Shown here: piece after piece, positions 36,662-45,446 of the stretch
How positions within the stretch are numbered: the first letter of the stretch is position 1
How the letters are laid out: every line of letters begins with the position of its first letter
NCBI GenBank assembly: GCA_965221985.1
Contig: OZ244928.1
Span: 3,472,001-3,536,000 of the forward strand
Reading direction: 5' to 3'
Origin: J054 sp965221985
Lineage (GTDB): Bacteria; Pseudomonadota; Gammaproteobacteria; Steroidobacterales; GCA-2729495
Length of the DNA stretch: 64,000 bases
The notes under the pieces: generated by a model
What the model was told of the DNA's origin: nothing
The model's input: only the letters and a program-made list of their open reading frames with translations
Database searches by the model: none
Position numbers and translations under genes: made by a program

Positions 36662-37720
36662 TTAGATTGCCGATTGTGTTGTTCGAACGTTAATGCGCTC
36701 ACGAAAGGAAATCGCACGGGTGAGTTTTATACCTTTACTGTCAACGGTTCCGTCAATATTTACAGGCGCCACTCCAATATGTGCGGTATCTGAGATTCGA
36801 AAAGCAAGGACGTTTCGTCTGCGAATTATCTCGCCCGCGTAAAGCGCCTCGCCGTTTGGGCGCGCGATGTCAATCCGCACGCGATCACCCGTTGGTTGCG
36901 TAAGCAAAATCATCCGCGACTGGAGCGCTTCACGATCAGGCGTCCACTGAGCCAAAATTCCTGCGACACGCGGCTGTTCGAAAAGGCGCTCAAGTTGGGT
37001 CGTCGGCGCACCGAGCTCTTTCGCAAGGAGGATTTCCCACCTATTTGCATCACAAGTCAACCGGTGGCTTCGCTCGCCGAACCTTATGCCATAAGTCGGA
37101 CCACGAAATTTTCCTAACGCCTTGGTCGTGGCATTCTTAGTTCTTGTACTTGCGGCAAGCTGCAACATTTTGCTCGCTGAGCCAGCACGGCGGCGAACAT
37201 ACAATGATTCCGGAAGACCTGCGCCAGCTTTGTCGTTGCGGTATGCAATGAGCGTCGACGCGAGCACCCATTGGCGGTAGGTTGGAATGTCATCCGGCGG
37301 GTTCATTCGAGCGAGTCGTTTGCCGGCATCCGGACCGGCAAATTCGCCGAGTGTGGCCAGCACTGTCTGAAGAACCCGAGTGTTACGGGTTCGCAACGAT
37401 TGGAGCAACACCCGTTCCGCCTCTGGCGTCGCAATCATGCCGAGACCCCTAACAGCAGCGATGCGGTCAGTTCGCGACGCCTTGTTATCAACAACCAGTG
37501 CTGCAGCAACGGGAATCGCCACCGTAGGGGGTGCGCCTTTACACAGTGTACCGATAGCGCGCGCCCTCGATACCCCCTCTGGTACGGGTGAGCTGTCGCT
37601 TACTAGAAATGCCAACTCCGCGCTTTGCTTCCGACTTAGACGACCTACATCGGGACGGGCAAGATAATCCTGCCCGATGAGGCTCCGAATTTTTGGCGTA
37701 AAGCGCAATTGCGAAGCCAT
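36662..37720 (-). CDS. Uncharacterised protein, helical-repeat-like, in the island
   Basis: 352 residues from the ATG at 37720 (AGGG about 7 bp upstream); the TTG at 37735 would overlap the protease gene. Residues about 60-150 look like HEAT-type helical repeats (DRIAAVRGLGMIATPEAERVL, VLQTVLATLGEFAGPDAG). The C-terminal third is beta-rich (DRVRIDIARPNGEALYAG, NVLAFRISDTAHIGVAPVNI). There is no signal peptide. No family was recognised. Last gene of the three-gene minus-strand operon; the link to the protease suggests a partner role. Confidence 0.6.
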   Translation of the reverse strand: MASQLRFTPKIRSLIGQDYLARPDVGRLSRKQSAELAFLVSDSSPVPEGVSRARAIGTLCKGAPPTVAIPVAAALVVDNKASRTDRIAAVRGLGMIATPEAERVLLQSLRTRNTRVLQTVLATLGEFAGPDAGKRLARMNPPDDIPTYRQWVLASTLIAYRNDKAGAGLPESLYVRRRAGSASKMLQLAASTRTKNATTKALGKFRGPTYGIRFGERSHRLTCDANRWEILLAKELGAPTTQLERLFEQPRVAGILAQWTPDREALQSRMILLTQPTGDRVRIDIARPNGEALYAGEIIRRRNVLAFRISDTAHIGVAPVNIDGTVDSKGIKLTRAISFRERINVRTTQSAI

Positions 37721-37728
37721 AACGTACC

Positions 37729-38502
37729 CTAGCAAGGGTCACGAACGGAGCAGTGAGATTTCATTGTATTGCCCTGGCTGGTTGTGACTCCGGTACTGTT
37801 CATGTTTATTTCGCCAATTCCATCACCATCGGTGTCGGTGCCCATCACATTGCTGAGGGAACTTCCATGACGTAGCCCCAGGTAGTGTCCGACCTCATGT
37901 GCAAGCAAGACGCCCGTGAATCGCCGACTGTTCGATAATTCGACCACTGCCCCAGAAAGATTGCGTTTCGATTTTTTGCTGCACGGACCTTTGCGGTTCG
38001 ACCAACCCCCGGCATCCGCGATCATCTGAACCATGAATACGTCTATGCCCCCGTTAGGGCCCGACCAATCATCAGTAAGGTCCTGTGCATCGCCTCGATC
38101 CTGAATATTCGCGTAGGTACCTGCGTCGGTGGACGGTATGCGCTGCCATAGAATTGTGCGTATACCCAAGTTCACTTGCGAATAAATATCACGCGCGATC
38201 TGTATCGCATATTGAGTCTTGGTAACCTGGTCACGGTCGATGGCGCCACTGAAGTCATTCTCATGATCAACCAAAATGATCACTAAATCTGTCGCTTCGC
38301 CGGTCACGGTCTCCAGATGCCGCTTTAGTGATCGTGTTGTTGCAGCGCCGCTTCCCGGTAAGGTGTCATTTGTTCCCAGTGCGCCAAAAACCGAACCGTC
38401 TTCATCGCGAAAAATATATCCGTAAACATGACTGTTTACGGATATATTGCCAGTCACGCCGAGGCAGTCCCGAGCAATTTGGCGAACGCTTAAGATCGCC
38501 AT
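37729..38502 (-). CDS. Metzincin-type zinc metalloprotease in the island
   Basis: 257 residues. The full metzincin signature is present: HEVGHYLGLRHG (His202, Glu203, His206, His212), followed by a Met-turn in SNVMG (Met220) and a calcium-like DTDGDGIGE loop. Several Cys (C174, C251, C257) suggest an oxidising environment, but no signal peptide is visible at the N-terminus (MAILSVRQIARDC), so export by this reading would need another route or a missed start. It is 8 bp after the beta-repeat gene and overlaps the region before the next gene. Probably cotranscribed with both. Confidence 0.78.
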   Translation of the reverse strand: MAILSVRQIARDCLGVTGNISVNSHVYGYIFRDEDGSVFGALGTNDTLPGSGAATTRSLKRHLETVTGEATDLVIILVDHENDFSGAIDRDQVTKTQYAIQIARDIYSQVNLGIRTILWQRIPSTDAGTYANIQDRGDAQDLTDDWSGPNGGIDVFMVQMIADAGGWSNRKGPCSKKSKRNLSGAVVELSNSRRFTGVLLAHEVGHYLGLRHGSSLSNVMGTDTDGDGIGEINMNSTGVTTSQGNTMKSHCSVRDPC

Positions 38503-38510
38503 GACGACAA

Positions 38511-39350
38511 CTAGCGCAGGCCGAGTAACACAGGAATTATTCCCGTGCCTTGCCTGAGTTTACCCAACGCTTTCGCAACGATTGCTCCCGCCGCTTGCTC
38601 CAGATTGCCAACTTTCATCGCGTGCCCGGGTGTAATAGAAGTGGTCAGCAGATCACCGATGTCGACTGCACCATGTAAAGCATCGACATAACAATATGCG
38701 CGACCAGTGATCGAAATCGGTACACGATCCTCGCCCGGTCGGGCTCCCAATCGAAGCGCAGGATTAAAACCACCAGCGCCGGCCACAATGCCGATTACGC
38801 GCCGGTCATGCGCCGCGTCCGCCTTACGAACCTCGTCAGCTCCCCGAGCAACCACTACCATACCCGGTTCAATTTCTTCTAACGCTCCGAATTCTTCGGC
38901 AACGTCTGCACCGTGCAACCGTATATCACCCGAGCCACCGTCCAAATGAATACTGACATCACCTGCATCGTTGCGTAGCCGGATATCGCCCTCATTACCT
39001 GACCCGCCAACATCGAGAACGGCAAAATTCGAATCGAATCGAAATACAAATGTGCCGTTATTATCACGAATTCTAAAGTCACCCTCGTTGCCGACTGCGC
39101 CGAGATCGAGTAGTCCAAATCGGGCATCAAAAATCACGGAATCCCTGCCATTAGCGTCCTTTAAAATCAAGGTACCGTTCTCGGCATTGGCGACTAGTCG
39201 CACTCTCGAAGACGAGTCCCGCAACGTCAAATCGCCGTCACGGCCGCGTGCGCCGGCAGATATTTCGCCACTTGCGCCATTGAGTGTGATTACTGGTGTG
39301 CCACCTGAATTGGCAGCGATTGTGACAATTCCGTCAAACTGCTCGGCCAT
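38511..39350 (-). CDS. Beta-repeat protein, tail-fibre-like, in the island
   Basis: 279 residues from the ATG at 39350 (a TTG at 39359 is in frame). Residues about 30-150 consist of repeats of about 30 residues with the pattern V.F.FD...G.LDLG..GNEGDIRLRD..G, suggesting a beta-solenoid. The C-terminal 120 residues (PGMVVVARGADEVRKADAAH, VPISITGRAYCYVDALHG, GDLLTTSITPGHAMKVG) resemble the end domain of phage-tail or surface-fibre-like proteins. No signal peptide was seen. First gene of the minus-strand operon with the metzincin. Role unknown: binding or presenting the protease is a guess. Confidence 0.65.
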   Translation of the reverse strand: MAEQFDGIVTIAANSGGTPVITLNGASGEISAGARGRDGDLTLRDSSSRVRLVANAENGTLILKDANGRDSVIFDARFGLLDLGAVGNEGDFRIRDNNGTFVFRFDSNFAVLDVGGSGNEGDIRLRNDAGDVSIHLDGGSGDIRLHGADVAEEFGALEEIEPGMVVVARGADEVRKADAAHDRRVIGIVAGAGGFNPALRLGARPGEDRVPISITGRAYCYVDALHGAVDIGDLLTTSITPGHAMKVGNLEQAAGAIVAKALGKLRQGTGIIPVLLGLR

Positions 39351-39359
39351 GATTGCCAA

Positions 39360-40255
39360 ACCCCGGCTCGTGCTGAAGCCGACTAGCCATTGGGTATATC
39401 AGACTACACCTCGGAATCGCATGATGCAAATGAGCGTTACTCACGACCAGCTTCCACAAAAAACCTGTCTGTGGCGAATTGGCAATTAGGTGACCACAGG
39501 CAACTGATACAGACTGGAGTTCCCTGTAGATTCCCAGAAAGCAGAGGGCGGCTGGCGGTGGAGGGAGTTTCCTGAGCACCCTGCTCGGACAGACGTTCCC
39601 GGTATTCCGGGAAAATGTACTGGAACTCCCCGAGTTTCGCCGAGCAAATTGCCGCTGGCTCCGCCTAAGCTCGCATATTTCAGAGTCCGTGGGAGAACAT
39701 CGCCTGTTAATCACTCACAACGTATGGCCGTTGCATCACCACCAGGGAAGCTGCCTGACATGCTCAATTTCCCACATCAGGCGTGGCTCTGATTCAGGGC
39801 TACGATCATAGCAGCGGGCAACTCTGGCGAATAGGAAATATAAGCCTCCTTTGTTGAGTGAGAAACTATCAAACTATCAGGACACAAACTATCAGGACAT
39901 CCACAATAACTCTGTACATATCAAGGTGATCAGGGCGTCCACAATAATTCTTCACCTATCATGTTGATTCGGCCAGAAATGCGCAGCGCCTAAGATGGGC
40001 TTCCACATAAACCGACCAGCCGTTCGATCTTGTCCCATTGCGTGTTCCGGCCTGCAACGCCGGTGTGCAGCGATAAACCTGAGCTTTTTGTGGCCGTCTC
40101 GCGGCTCAGTTGCGATCCGTCAGGTAATCGAATGCTTGAATAGGCGGCGGCTCCGCGGTTAATCCGCCTAGCTGGAATGCCCAGCGCATAGCATCCAGGT
40201 ATTGAGCAAGCTAAGCGACCGACCGTGCGATATAATTCGTTGCGAGGGCTAAGAG
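39360..40255. other. Intergenic region of the island with short repeats
   Basis: About 900 bp between the two divergent gene sets of the island. It holds the repeated ATCAGGACATCCACAATAA units (39876-39983). The rest, including 39984-40255, shows frames without a start or recognisable domain. It probably contains the promoters of both operons plus insertion-sequence end debris. Confidence 0.5.
39876..39983 (+). repeat. Tandem short repeat units, probable insertion-sequence end remnants
   Basis: ATCAGGACA (39876-39884), then ATCAGGACATCCACAATAA... (39891-39928), then ATCAGGGCGTCCACAATAA... ending CCAGAAATGCG (39929-39983). The last unit is matched by a 55-bp copy at 42759-42813 with 11 mismatches. 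The units flank the lipoprotein/M14 gene pair. Confidence 0.7.
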
Positions 40256-40924
40256 ATGATGCTTGGAACCGGATTGCTACGCGTTGCGACGTTCGTGATG
40301 GCGCTGTTCTTTCTTGGTGCCTGTGTCCAAGGCCAGTTGGGCGCTCTCCCAAACCTTGACCTTGATGACTCACGACCGATATTTTCGGTCGCAGTTGCCG
40401 ATGCTGACGAAGCTGCGTTAGTAGTTCAGGCAACCGAAATCGAACCGCTGAAGATAAAAGACGGCCGACTTTTCTTTCACGCGAACGAGGCCGCTTTGGG
40501 CGAGCTGGATTCTTTTGAGTACACCGTCGCAGACTCCAATCCTTACAATTTCTACGTACGAACTGTTCGCGTGCCAAACTCGGTGTCCGAGAAAACCTTG
40601 ATGGAGTATGGCCTGCTCTTCTTGCATCGGGAAGTCGACTATCAGATCGTAACGGGAAAGCTTGGTGCTGTTCGTGCGCTTGCAAGAACCGGTATTAGGA
40701 TCGGTGCCATCGCCAAAACTGAACCGAGGCCAAGGACAATTCGAATTCCTATTCCGACGGAGGCGGGATTGCAGCGATTAAAACGACTGAACTTCCTGAT
40801 CAACGACGTTGACCTGATTATTGATCAAGTTCGTCCGACCTATGTCGTGTTCGGCGAAGCGCTGGATCACCAGATCAAAATGATTCGTGATCAGGGATTT
40901 ACCGTATCGGTAATAGCCCCATGA
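40256..40924 (+). CDS. Lipoprotein with two M14-propeptide-like modules (putative detached propeptide/inhibitor)
   Basis: 222 residues with a lipobox (FFLGAC). After an acidic linker, two similar modules appear. The first is YVRTVRVPNSVSEKTLMEYG to VDYQIVTGKLGAVRAL, then ARTGIRIGAI. The second is RTIRIPIPTEAGLQRLKRL, VDLIIDQVRPTYVVFGEALD, IKMIRDQGFTVSVI. Each follows the strand-helix-strand-strand-helix-strand pattern of M14 carboxypeptidase propeptides (R.VR.P...L..L...VD.......V.G..L..L...G....VI). The ATGA overlap couples it to the M14 enzyme, which lacks such a domain. It may act as a membrane-tethered inhibitor, chaperone or immunity partner. The module assignment is by eye. Confidence 0.65.
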   Translation: MMLGTGLLRVATFVMALFFLGACVQGQLGALPNLDLDDSRPIFSVAVADADEAALVVQATEIEPLKIKDGRLFFHANEAALGELDSFEYTVADSNPYNFYVRTVRVPNSVSEKTLMEYGLLFLHREVDYQIVTGKLGAVRALARTGIRIGAIAKTEPRPRTIRIPIPTEAGLQRLKRLNFLINDVDLIIDQVRPTYVVFGEALDHQIKMIRDQGFTVSVIAP

Positions 40925-42738
40925 AGGCGCTGTCCTGGCTCGTCGTGATTGTCATTTCATGTTCAGTGAACGCTTCGTGGTCTGTTGAATACGATAGATT
41001 TCATTCTCCGTCTGAAATATCAACCTTCGTTGATGAACTCGTGGCCACTCATCCCACAATTGCCAGCGTACACTCCGTCGGCACGTCTCTCGAAGGACGA
41101 GATATGCGCGTCGTCAAGATTTCGGACAACGTCGGTATTGACGAAACCGACGAAGGAGATGTTGTTTTTTTCGCGACCCAACACGCTCGCGAATGGATGG
41201 CCACGGAAATGGCGCTGTACCTAATCGAGCACCTACTGAGCGAGTATGCAACCAATCCTGAAATCAAAGCTGACGTCGACGCCGTTCAGATCTGGGTCAT
41301 GCCCGTTGCAAATCCGGACGGGTACGAGTTTTCCCACACTGGAGACACCGAACGCTGTTGGCGAAAAAATATGCGGCCCAATGCGGACGGTACATTTGGT
41401 GTTGACCTTAATCGTAACTGGTCGTTTCAGTTTGGGGGTGTCGGATCCTCGTCTGAAATGGGCGATCTGAGGTATCGCGGACCGATCGCATTCAGCGAAC
41501 CGGAGAGCCGAGTCAAACGAGACTTCCTAAACGGTCTCGCCAACCTGAAAGCGCTGTTCAACTATCACAGTTTTAGCGAGTTGTATTTGAGGCCCTGGAG
41601 CTATACGACGTCTGACCCTCCGGGCGAGGAGACACTCAAGGCTGTATCTAATCGAAGTCTCGAGCGTGTAGAAAGTGTGCACGGCCATGACTATGGCGAC
41701 TTCCTCGGACAGAATTCGGGTGTTCTGACAGATTGGGTATGGGACGAACATCGAAGTGCCGTGTACACACCTGAATTGCGCCCGGATTCAGCCGTTTGCC
41801 GCAAGGCCACACCTCCCGTTGATTGCAACTGCCGCGGTTTTAACCCACCAGATTCGGAAATCCTACCGAGCAACGAGGAAAACCTGCAGGCCGCGCTCGC
41901 ACTGATCCACGATGCTGCGGGACGTGAGGTATGGCTGCGAGATCACCCTGATGACGACGGAACAGAACCCTCCGCAACATGGACAGGAGACGGCTGGTCT
42001 CAACCGTTTTGGGTAAGCCCGGATATCGATACCGTGCCCGAGGAACTCGATCAGGGTGCTACGGTTGACCTTCGAATTTCCATCAAGAACGAAACCGGGC
42101 GCGTAGCACGCGATGTCAGAGTCGACGCGTACTTTACCGATCCACGTATTTCCCTGGAGTTTCCGAATTCGGACGCACAGCTCATCGGCAGCCAAACCGT
42201 CAACGTGCCCCCGTCCGGAACGACAGTCACAATGCCCTGGACAGTACCGATCGGAACCAACAGCTGGGGTGAGCGCCACTGGTGTGTCGGCGCGATCATA
42301 ATGCACGATACGGATATGCCGCTAACAACGGAGGCACAGCGATCGAGCAACGTCGCAATCAAAAACTTCACGACGACCGAATCTATCGCTGCTGGAAACT
42401 TCGTCGTCGCCGGAACAAATTTTTTGGCCACCGACGCCGAGTTGATCGTTAAAGTTGACGATGGGAGTATTCCGGATGGATGGTCAGTTACTGTACCCCC
42501 GGTTACAGGTAATCAGGAAACAGGACGGCTGATGCGCAAGGCTGCGCTATTGGGTGCAAACGGTCGGCTGCTCGGGCCATCAGAAACAATGTATATCCCA
42601 ATTCGGGTAGAACCACCCGCGGGTGCCTTGTCCGGGACAACGGTGGATCTACATGTTCATGCAGGGCTGAAACCGTTAATCGCTGGGGAGCGCCCGATTT
42701 TCGGGAATGGGTTCACATACCGAATCGTTGTCCCGTAG
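40921..42738 (+). CDS. Secreted M14 zinc carboxypeptidase without propeptide
   Basis: 605 residues. Signal peptide (LSWLVVIVISCSVNASW), then the catalytic domain starts almost at once (YDRFHSPSEISTFVDELV). Active-site residues are complete: His88 and Glu91 in QHAREW, Asn164 and Arg165 in VDLNRNW, His216 in YHSFSELYL, and catalytic Glu285 in YTPELRP. Residues about 330-605 form beta-rich C-terminal domains (VDLRISIKNETGRVARDVRV), probably Ig-like. It should cleave C-terminal residues outside the cytoplasm. It overlaps the propeptide-like lipoprotein gene by 4 bp. Confidence 0.9.
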   Translation: MKALSWLVVIVISCSVNASWSVEYDRFHSPSEISTFVDELVATHPTIASVHSVGTSLEGRDMRVVKISDNVGIDETDEGDVVFFATQHAREWMATEMALYLIEHLLSEYATNPEIKADVDAVQIWVMPVANPDGYEFSHTGDTERCWRKNMRPNADGTFGVDLNRNWSFQFGGVGSSSEMGDLRYRGPIAFSEPESRVKRDFLNGLANLKALFNYHSFSELYLRPWSYTTSDPPGEETLKAVSNRSLERVESVHGHDYGDFLGQNSGVLTDWVWDEHRSAVYTPELRPDSAVCRKATPPVDCNCRGFNPPDSEILPSNEENLQAALALIHDAAGREVWLRDHPDDDGTEPSATWTGDGWSQPFWVSPDIDTVPEELDQGATVDLRISIKNETGRVARDVRVDAYFTDPRISLEFPNSDAQLIGSQTVNVPPSGTTVTMPWTVPIGTNSWGERHWCVGAIIMHDTDMPLTTEAQRSSNVAIKNFTTTESIAAGNFVVAGTNFLATDAELIVKVDDGSIPDGWSVTVPPVTGNQETGRLMRKAALLGANGRLLGPSETMYIPIRVEPPAGALSGTTVDLHVHAGLKPLIAGERPIFGNGFTYRIVVP

Positions 42739-42758
42739 GGCCGATTTATCAGCGATTT

Positions 42759-42813
42759 ATCAGGACATCCACAATAATGCTGCACGTATCAATGTGGTTC
42801 GACAAGAAATGCG
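42759..42813 (+). repeat. 55-bp repeat copy downstream of the M14 gene
   Basis: ATCAGGACATCCACAATAAT... ending ACAAGAAATGCG matches 39929-39983 at 44 of 55 positions in the same orientation. It starts 21 bp after the M14 stop codon and thus brackets the lipoprotein/M14 pair on the right. Confidence 0.7.
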
Positions 42814-42861
42814 GTGCGACTATGACGAGTGTCGACGTAGCCTTGGAGAATCTAATGCAAC

Positions 42862-43009
42862 GAAGTTGGTGCCGGTCATTAGTTTATTAGTTTTTTGCAA
42901 ACTCTAAAGGCCAAAGGGTCCAACCGAAGTTCTTAATTAGGCTCACAGCCAACCATTACAGGTGACCTCCCATCAATCGAGACAATAAACCGGATTGGGC
43001 CATCACCCT
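42862..43009 (+). repeat. 148-bp direct repeat, right copy, at the island boundary
   Basis: Same-orientation partner of 36192-36339 (10 mismatches in 148). Both copies end at the identical ...CATCACCCT; the left is followed by the transposase remnant, the right by the upstream region of an alpha/beta hydrolase gene. The segment 42814-42861 between the short repeat and this one shows nothing else. Confidence 0.9.
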
Positions 43010-43113
43010 AGAAATTGCGGTTCGGCCCCTTTGACCGCTCAATACTTGCATCCGATTTCAAAATTTTCTTGAATAAAGGCACCAGCTTGCCTAAAAAGCG
43101 CAACGGAACTCAT

Positions 43114-44124
43114 ATGTTCGCAATTGTTTCACCTTCCCGAGAACCCCGCCGCCGATCCGTAGCTCTACTTATTCAGCTGCTACTGTCTACTATTTGCGCC
43201 AGCCCACTATCGGTCTCAGCGAAGGAATCGCTGTACAAGCGCGAACCGGGCCCGTATAGGGTAAAGACTACTGAAAATATAGTGATACCCGATAAACAAC
43301 GTGGCCGCGACGTGAAATTTCGAGTCTTGTCTCCGAATACGCAGGCAGATTCCGTTATCGTGCATTCCCATGGTGGTTTTTGTCCGCCCGATAACTACGA
43401 TATCTTGACGGCACACTGGGCATCTCATGGCTATCTCGTCATCGCGCCGAACCACCCCGACTCACCGAACTACCAAGACAAAGTAAAACCAGAAGAAATG
43501 CCCGCGCTGGTGCCACAGCGGCTGCGCGATTTGTCTTTTGTTTTGGATGTGCTGGCCAAAATAGAGGCACAAGCCGGGCTGCCGGCAGGTTCCGATGACC
43601 GGTCCATCGGCATATCCGGTCATTCATTTGGCGCCGGCATGGCGCTAATGAAGACTGGTCTGCATATGCGGCCAGAATACCTATCGGACTACAGCCAGGG
43701 CTACGATGAACGATATATCGCCGCGGTATTCCTTAGCGCACCTGGCGACGGCCCGGAAATGGCCGAGCAGGCCTTTTCTGGATTAAAGACTCCATTCTTG
43801 GCAACCGGAGGTACCAAAGACCGCGGTCGCTTTACGCTGACTGATACCACGCCCGCGGATTTTCGCCGCCAGGTATTTTTGCTCGCCCCACCGGGCGATA
43901 AATACTCACTCATCCTAAGCGATGCCGATCACTTTCTGGGCGGTCTGATATGCGACCCGGATCGCGGTGGCGAGCCGGATGTCAATGCAGTAGAGATACT
44001 GCGATCAGTCACAACCGCCTTCTTTGACGCGTACCTAAAATCTGACCCGGCAGCTAAGAGTTTCTTGCGATCGGCCAATATCAGCGCACTGACTAAGGGC
44101 AGAGCTGATTATCGAATACGCTAG
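43114..44124 (+). CDS. Exported alpha/beta hydrolase (PAF-acetylhydrolase/dienelactone hydrolase-like)
   Basis: 336 residues from the ATG at 43114. A leader (LLIQLLLSTICASPLSVSAK) is followed by VIVHSHGGF (oxyanion strand), HGYLVIAPNHPDSPNY, and the nucleophile elbow ISGHSFGAGMAL. A late GTKDRGRF and DADHFLGG should carry the Asp and His. An upstream in-frame ATG (43015) adds a segment with no leader, lying next to the direct repeat, and is not favoured. Substrate unknown; it lies just outside the island's right end. Confidence 0.82.
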   Translation: MFAIVSPSREPRRRSVALLIQLLLSTICASPLSVSAKESLYKREPGPYRVKTTENIVIPDKQRGRDVKFRVLSPNTQADSVIVHSHGGFCPPDNYDILTAHWASHGYLVIAPNHPDSPNYQDKVKPEEMPALVPQRLRDLSFVLDVLAKIEAQAGLPAGSDDRSIGISGHSFGAGMALMKTGLHMRPEYLSDYSQGYDERYIAAVFLSAPGDGPEMAEQAFSGLKTPFLATGGTKDRGRFTLTDTTPADFRRQVFLLAPPGDKYSLILSDADHFLGGLICDPDRGGEPDVNAVEILRSVTTAFFDAYLKSDPAAKSFLRSANISALTKGRADYRIR

Positions 44125-44237
44125 CCGGACATAGCATTCTCGCGCCAGCGCTCACTTGGAATGACGAACTGCTGGATCTATCTTGAGATTCAGACAGGCG
44201 TTTTCCCAAGCTAGCGCTGGCATATCTGCATGCCGTC

Positions 44238-45446
44238 TTAGGCCGCTCGCTCAATCTTCTTACGCTCGGCGCGATTCTTGACCCGCGGTATCTCTTCGAC
44301 GACCCAATTGCTGGAAGTCCGACGGTCCGGGCAGGGAATAGCAAAAGCAGTGTCAACTCCGTCCCGCGCGACGAAGGCATTCATATCGATACGCCAACCC
44401 ATATCATCAAACTTCTCTAGCCATGAGCGATAAGCCACGATGGCCTTGTCGGCCGGCATCAACACCTCTTTCGTTGGGCTCAGCGGCGTCCGTAGCGGAT
44501 AAACCTCATCTAAGATATCGATATCTTGTTGCGCGATAATCTTATTCCGCGCATGGATCGGTCCATCGTGCTTCTTATCCAGTAGGAAATTGCGCATGTT
44601 TAGAAAAAATATTCTTGTGTTGTGCGCATCAACCGGCTGCTCGAAAAAGTACTGCCGAAACATCTTATCTTCGGTGAGATTGATGTACGTCGGCATAATA
44701 TTCGGACCATAGGTGCCACCACCGGCGAAAACATCAGAGCGTACGGTTTTCGTTTCACCCCAGGGTGTATCCTTCCCCTGCGCAGTCGCATGGTCTTTTT
44801 GCGGCAATGGTGGAGAATCAAATTGAGCCATGAACCAGAAGCCCCAACCCTGGCGATGGTCCTCAGTTTCATATTCACGGACGCGGTAGGTGTCTCGATT
44901 AATTGCGGTGTGGCCATGGGTTGGATGCACAAATTCATTATGTGCCGGATCTAGGCCGTTCTCGATAGAACGCTCATAGTAGTAAGGTACTTCCAGAACC
45001 AGGACGTCATTGGCCCGCCAGCCTTCTTGATCGTATTCTTCGATCTCAAGCAACGGCGGCCGGCTCTCTTCAGGCTCGTCACCCAAAAACGCAAACACAA
45101 TGCCGTACTTTTCCTGCACTGGATACGAATCAACTTTGGCGCGCGCGGGTGGCTTCTTGCCATAACCGATGGACGGAATATTTCTGCATTTGCCATCACC
45201 GCCAAACTCCCAGCCGTGGTAGGGACAAACCACCGCACCATCAACCATGCGCGGCACCGCCGGTCCCGCCGACCAGGCACCGCCCAACGAACCACCACGG
45301 TGCGTACAAGTGTCACTCAAGACATGAGCTTCACCATCCTGATCCCGGAAGCTAACAAGATTGACGCCCAGCACTTTGGTTTTTACCGGTTGATCGTAGC
45401 CAAGGTCCTCACTGCGTACGATGGGATACCAAAAATTTATATACAT
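44238..45446 (-). CDS. Rieske non-haem iron oxygenase, catalytic subunit (paralogue 2)
   Basis: 402 residues from the ATG at 45446 (MYINFWYP), aligned with the starts of the two paralogues; a longer frame to 45491 is not favoured. Rieske ligands are in CTHRGGSL and CPYHGWEF; the gap between them is longer than in the other copies (an AWSAGPAVPRMVDGA insert). Mononuclear iron ligands: ENGLDPAHNEFVHP and QQDIDILDEV. The TonB receptor gene at 46021 is upstream on the same strand, after 574 bp and a terminator. No reductase gene is close. Substrate unknown. Confidence 0.92.
   Translation of the reverse strand: MYINFWYPIVRSEDLGYDQPVKTKVLGVNLVSFRDQDGEAHVLSDTCTHRGGSLGGAWSAGPAVPRMVDGAVVCPYHGWEFGGDGKCRNIPSIGYGKKPPARAKVDSYPVQEKYGIVFAFLGDEPEESRPPLLEIEEYDQEGWRANDVLVLEVPYYYERSIENGLDPAHNEFVHPTHGHTAINRDTYRVREYETEDHRQGWGFWFMAQFDSPPLPQKDHATAQGKDTPWGETKTVRSDVFAGGGTYGPNIMPTYINLTEDKMFRQYFFEQPVDAHNTRIFFLNMRNFLLDKKHDGPIHARNKIIAQQDIDILDEVYPLRTPLSPTKEVLMPADKAIVAYRSWLEKFDDMGWRIDMNAFVARDGVDTAFAIPCPDRRTSSNWVVEEIPRVKNRAERKKIERAA

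Noticed and set aside
39876..39983. Tandem units considered as a CRISPR array
   Set aside because: Only two to three diverged units, no constant spacers and no cas genes; they fit insertion-sequence end debris better.
39990..40685. Long minus-strand open frame over the intergenic region and the lipoprotein gene
   Set aside because: No recognisable domain, Arg/Ser-rich shadow composition, and it overlaps the much better supported lipoprotein.
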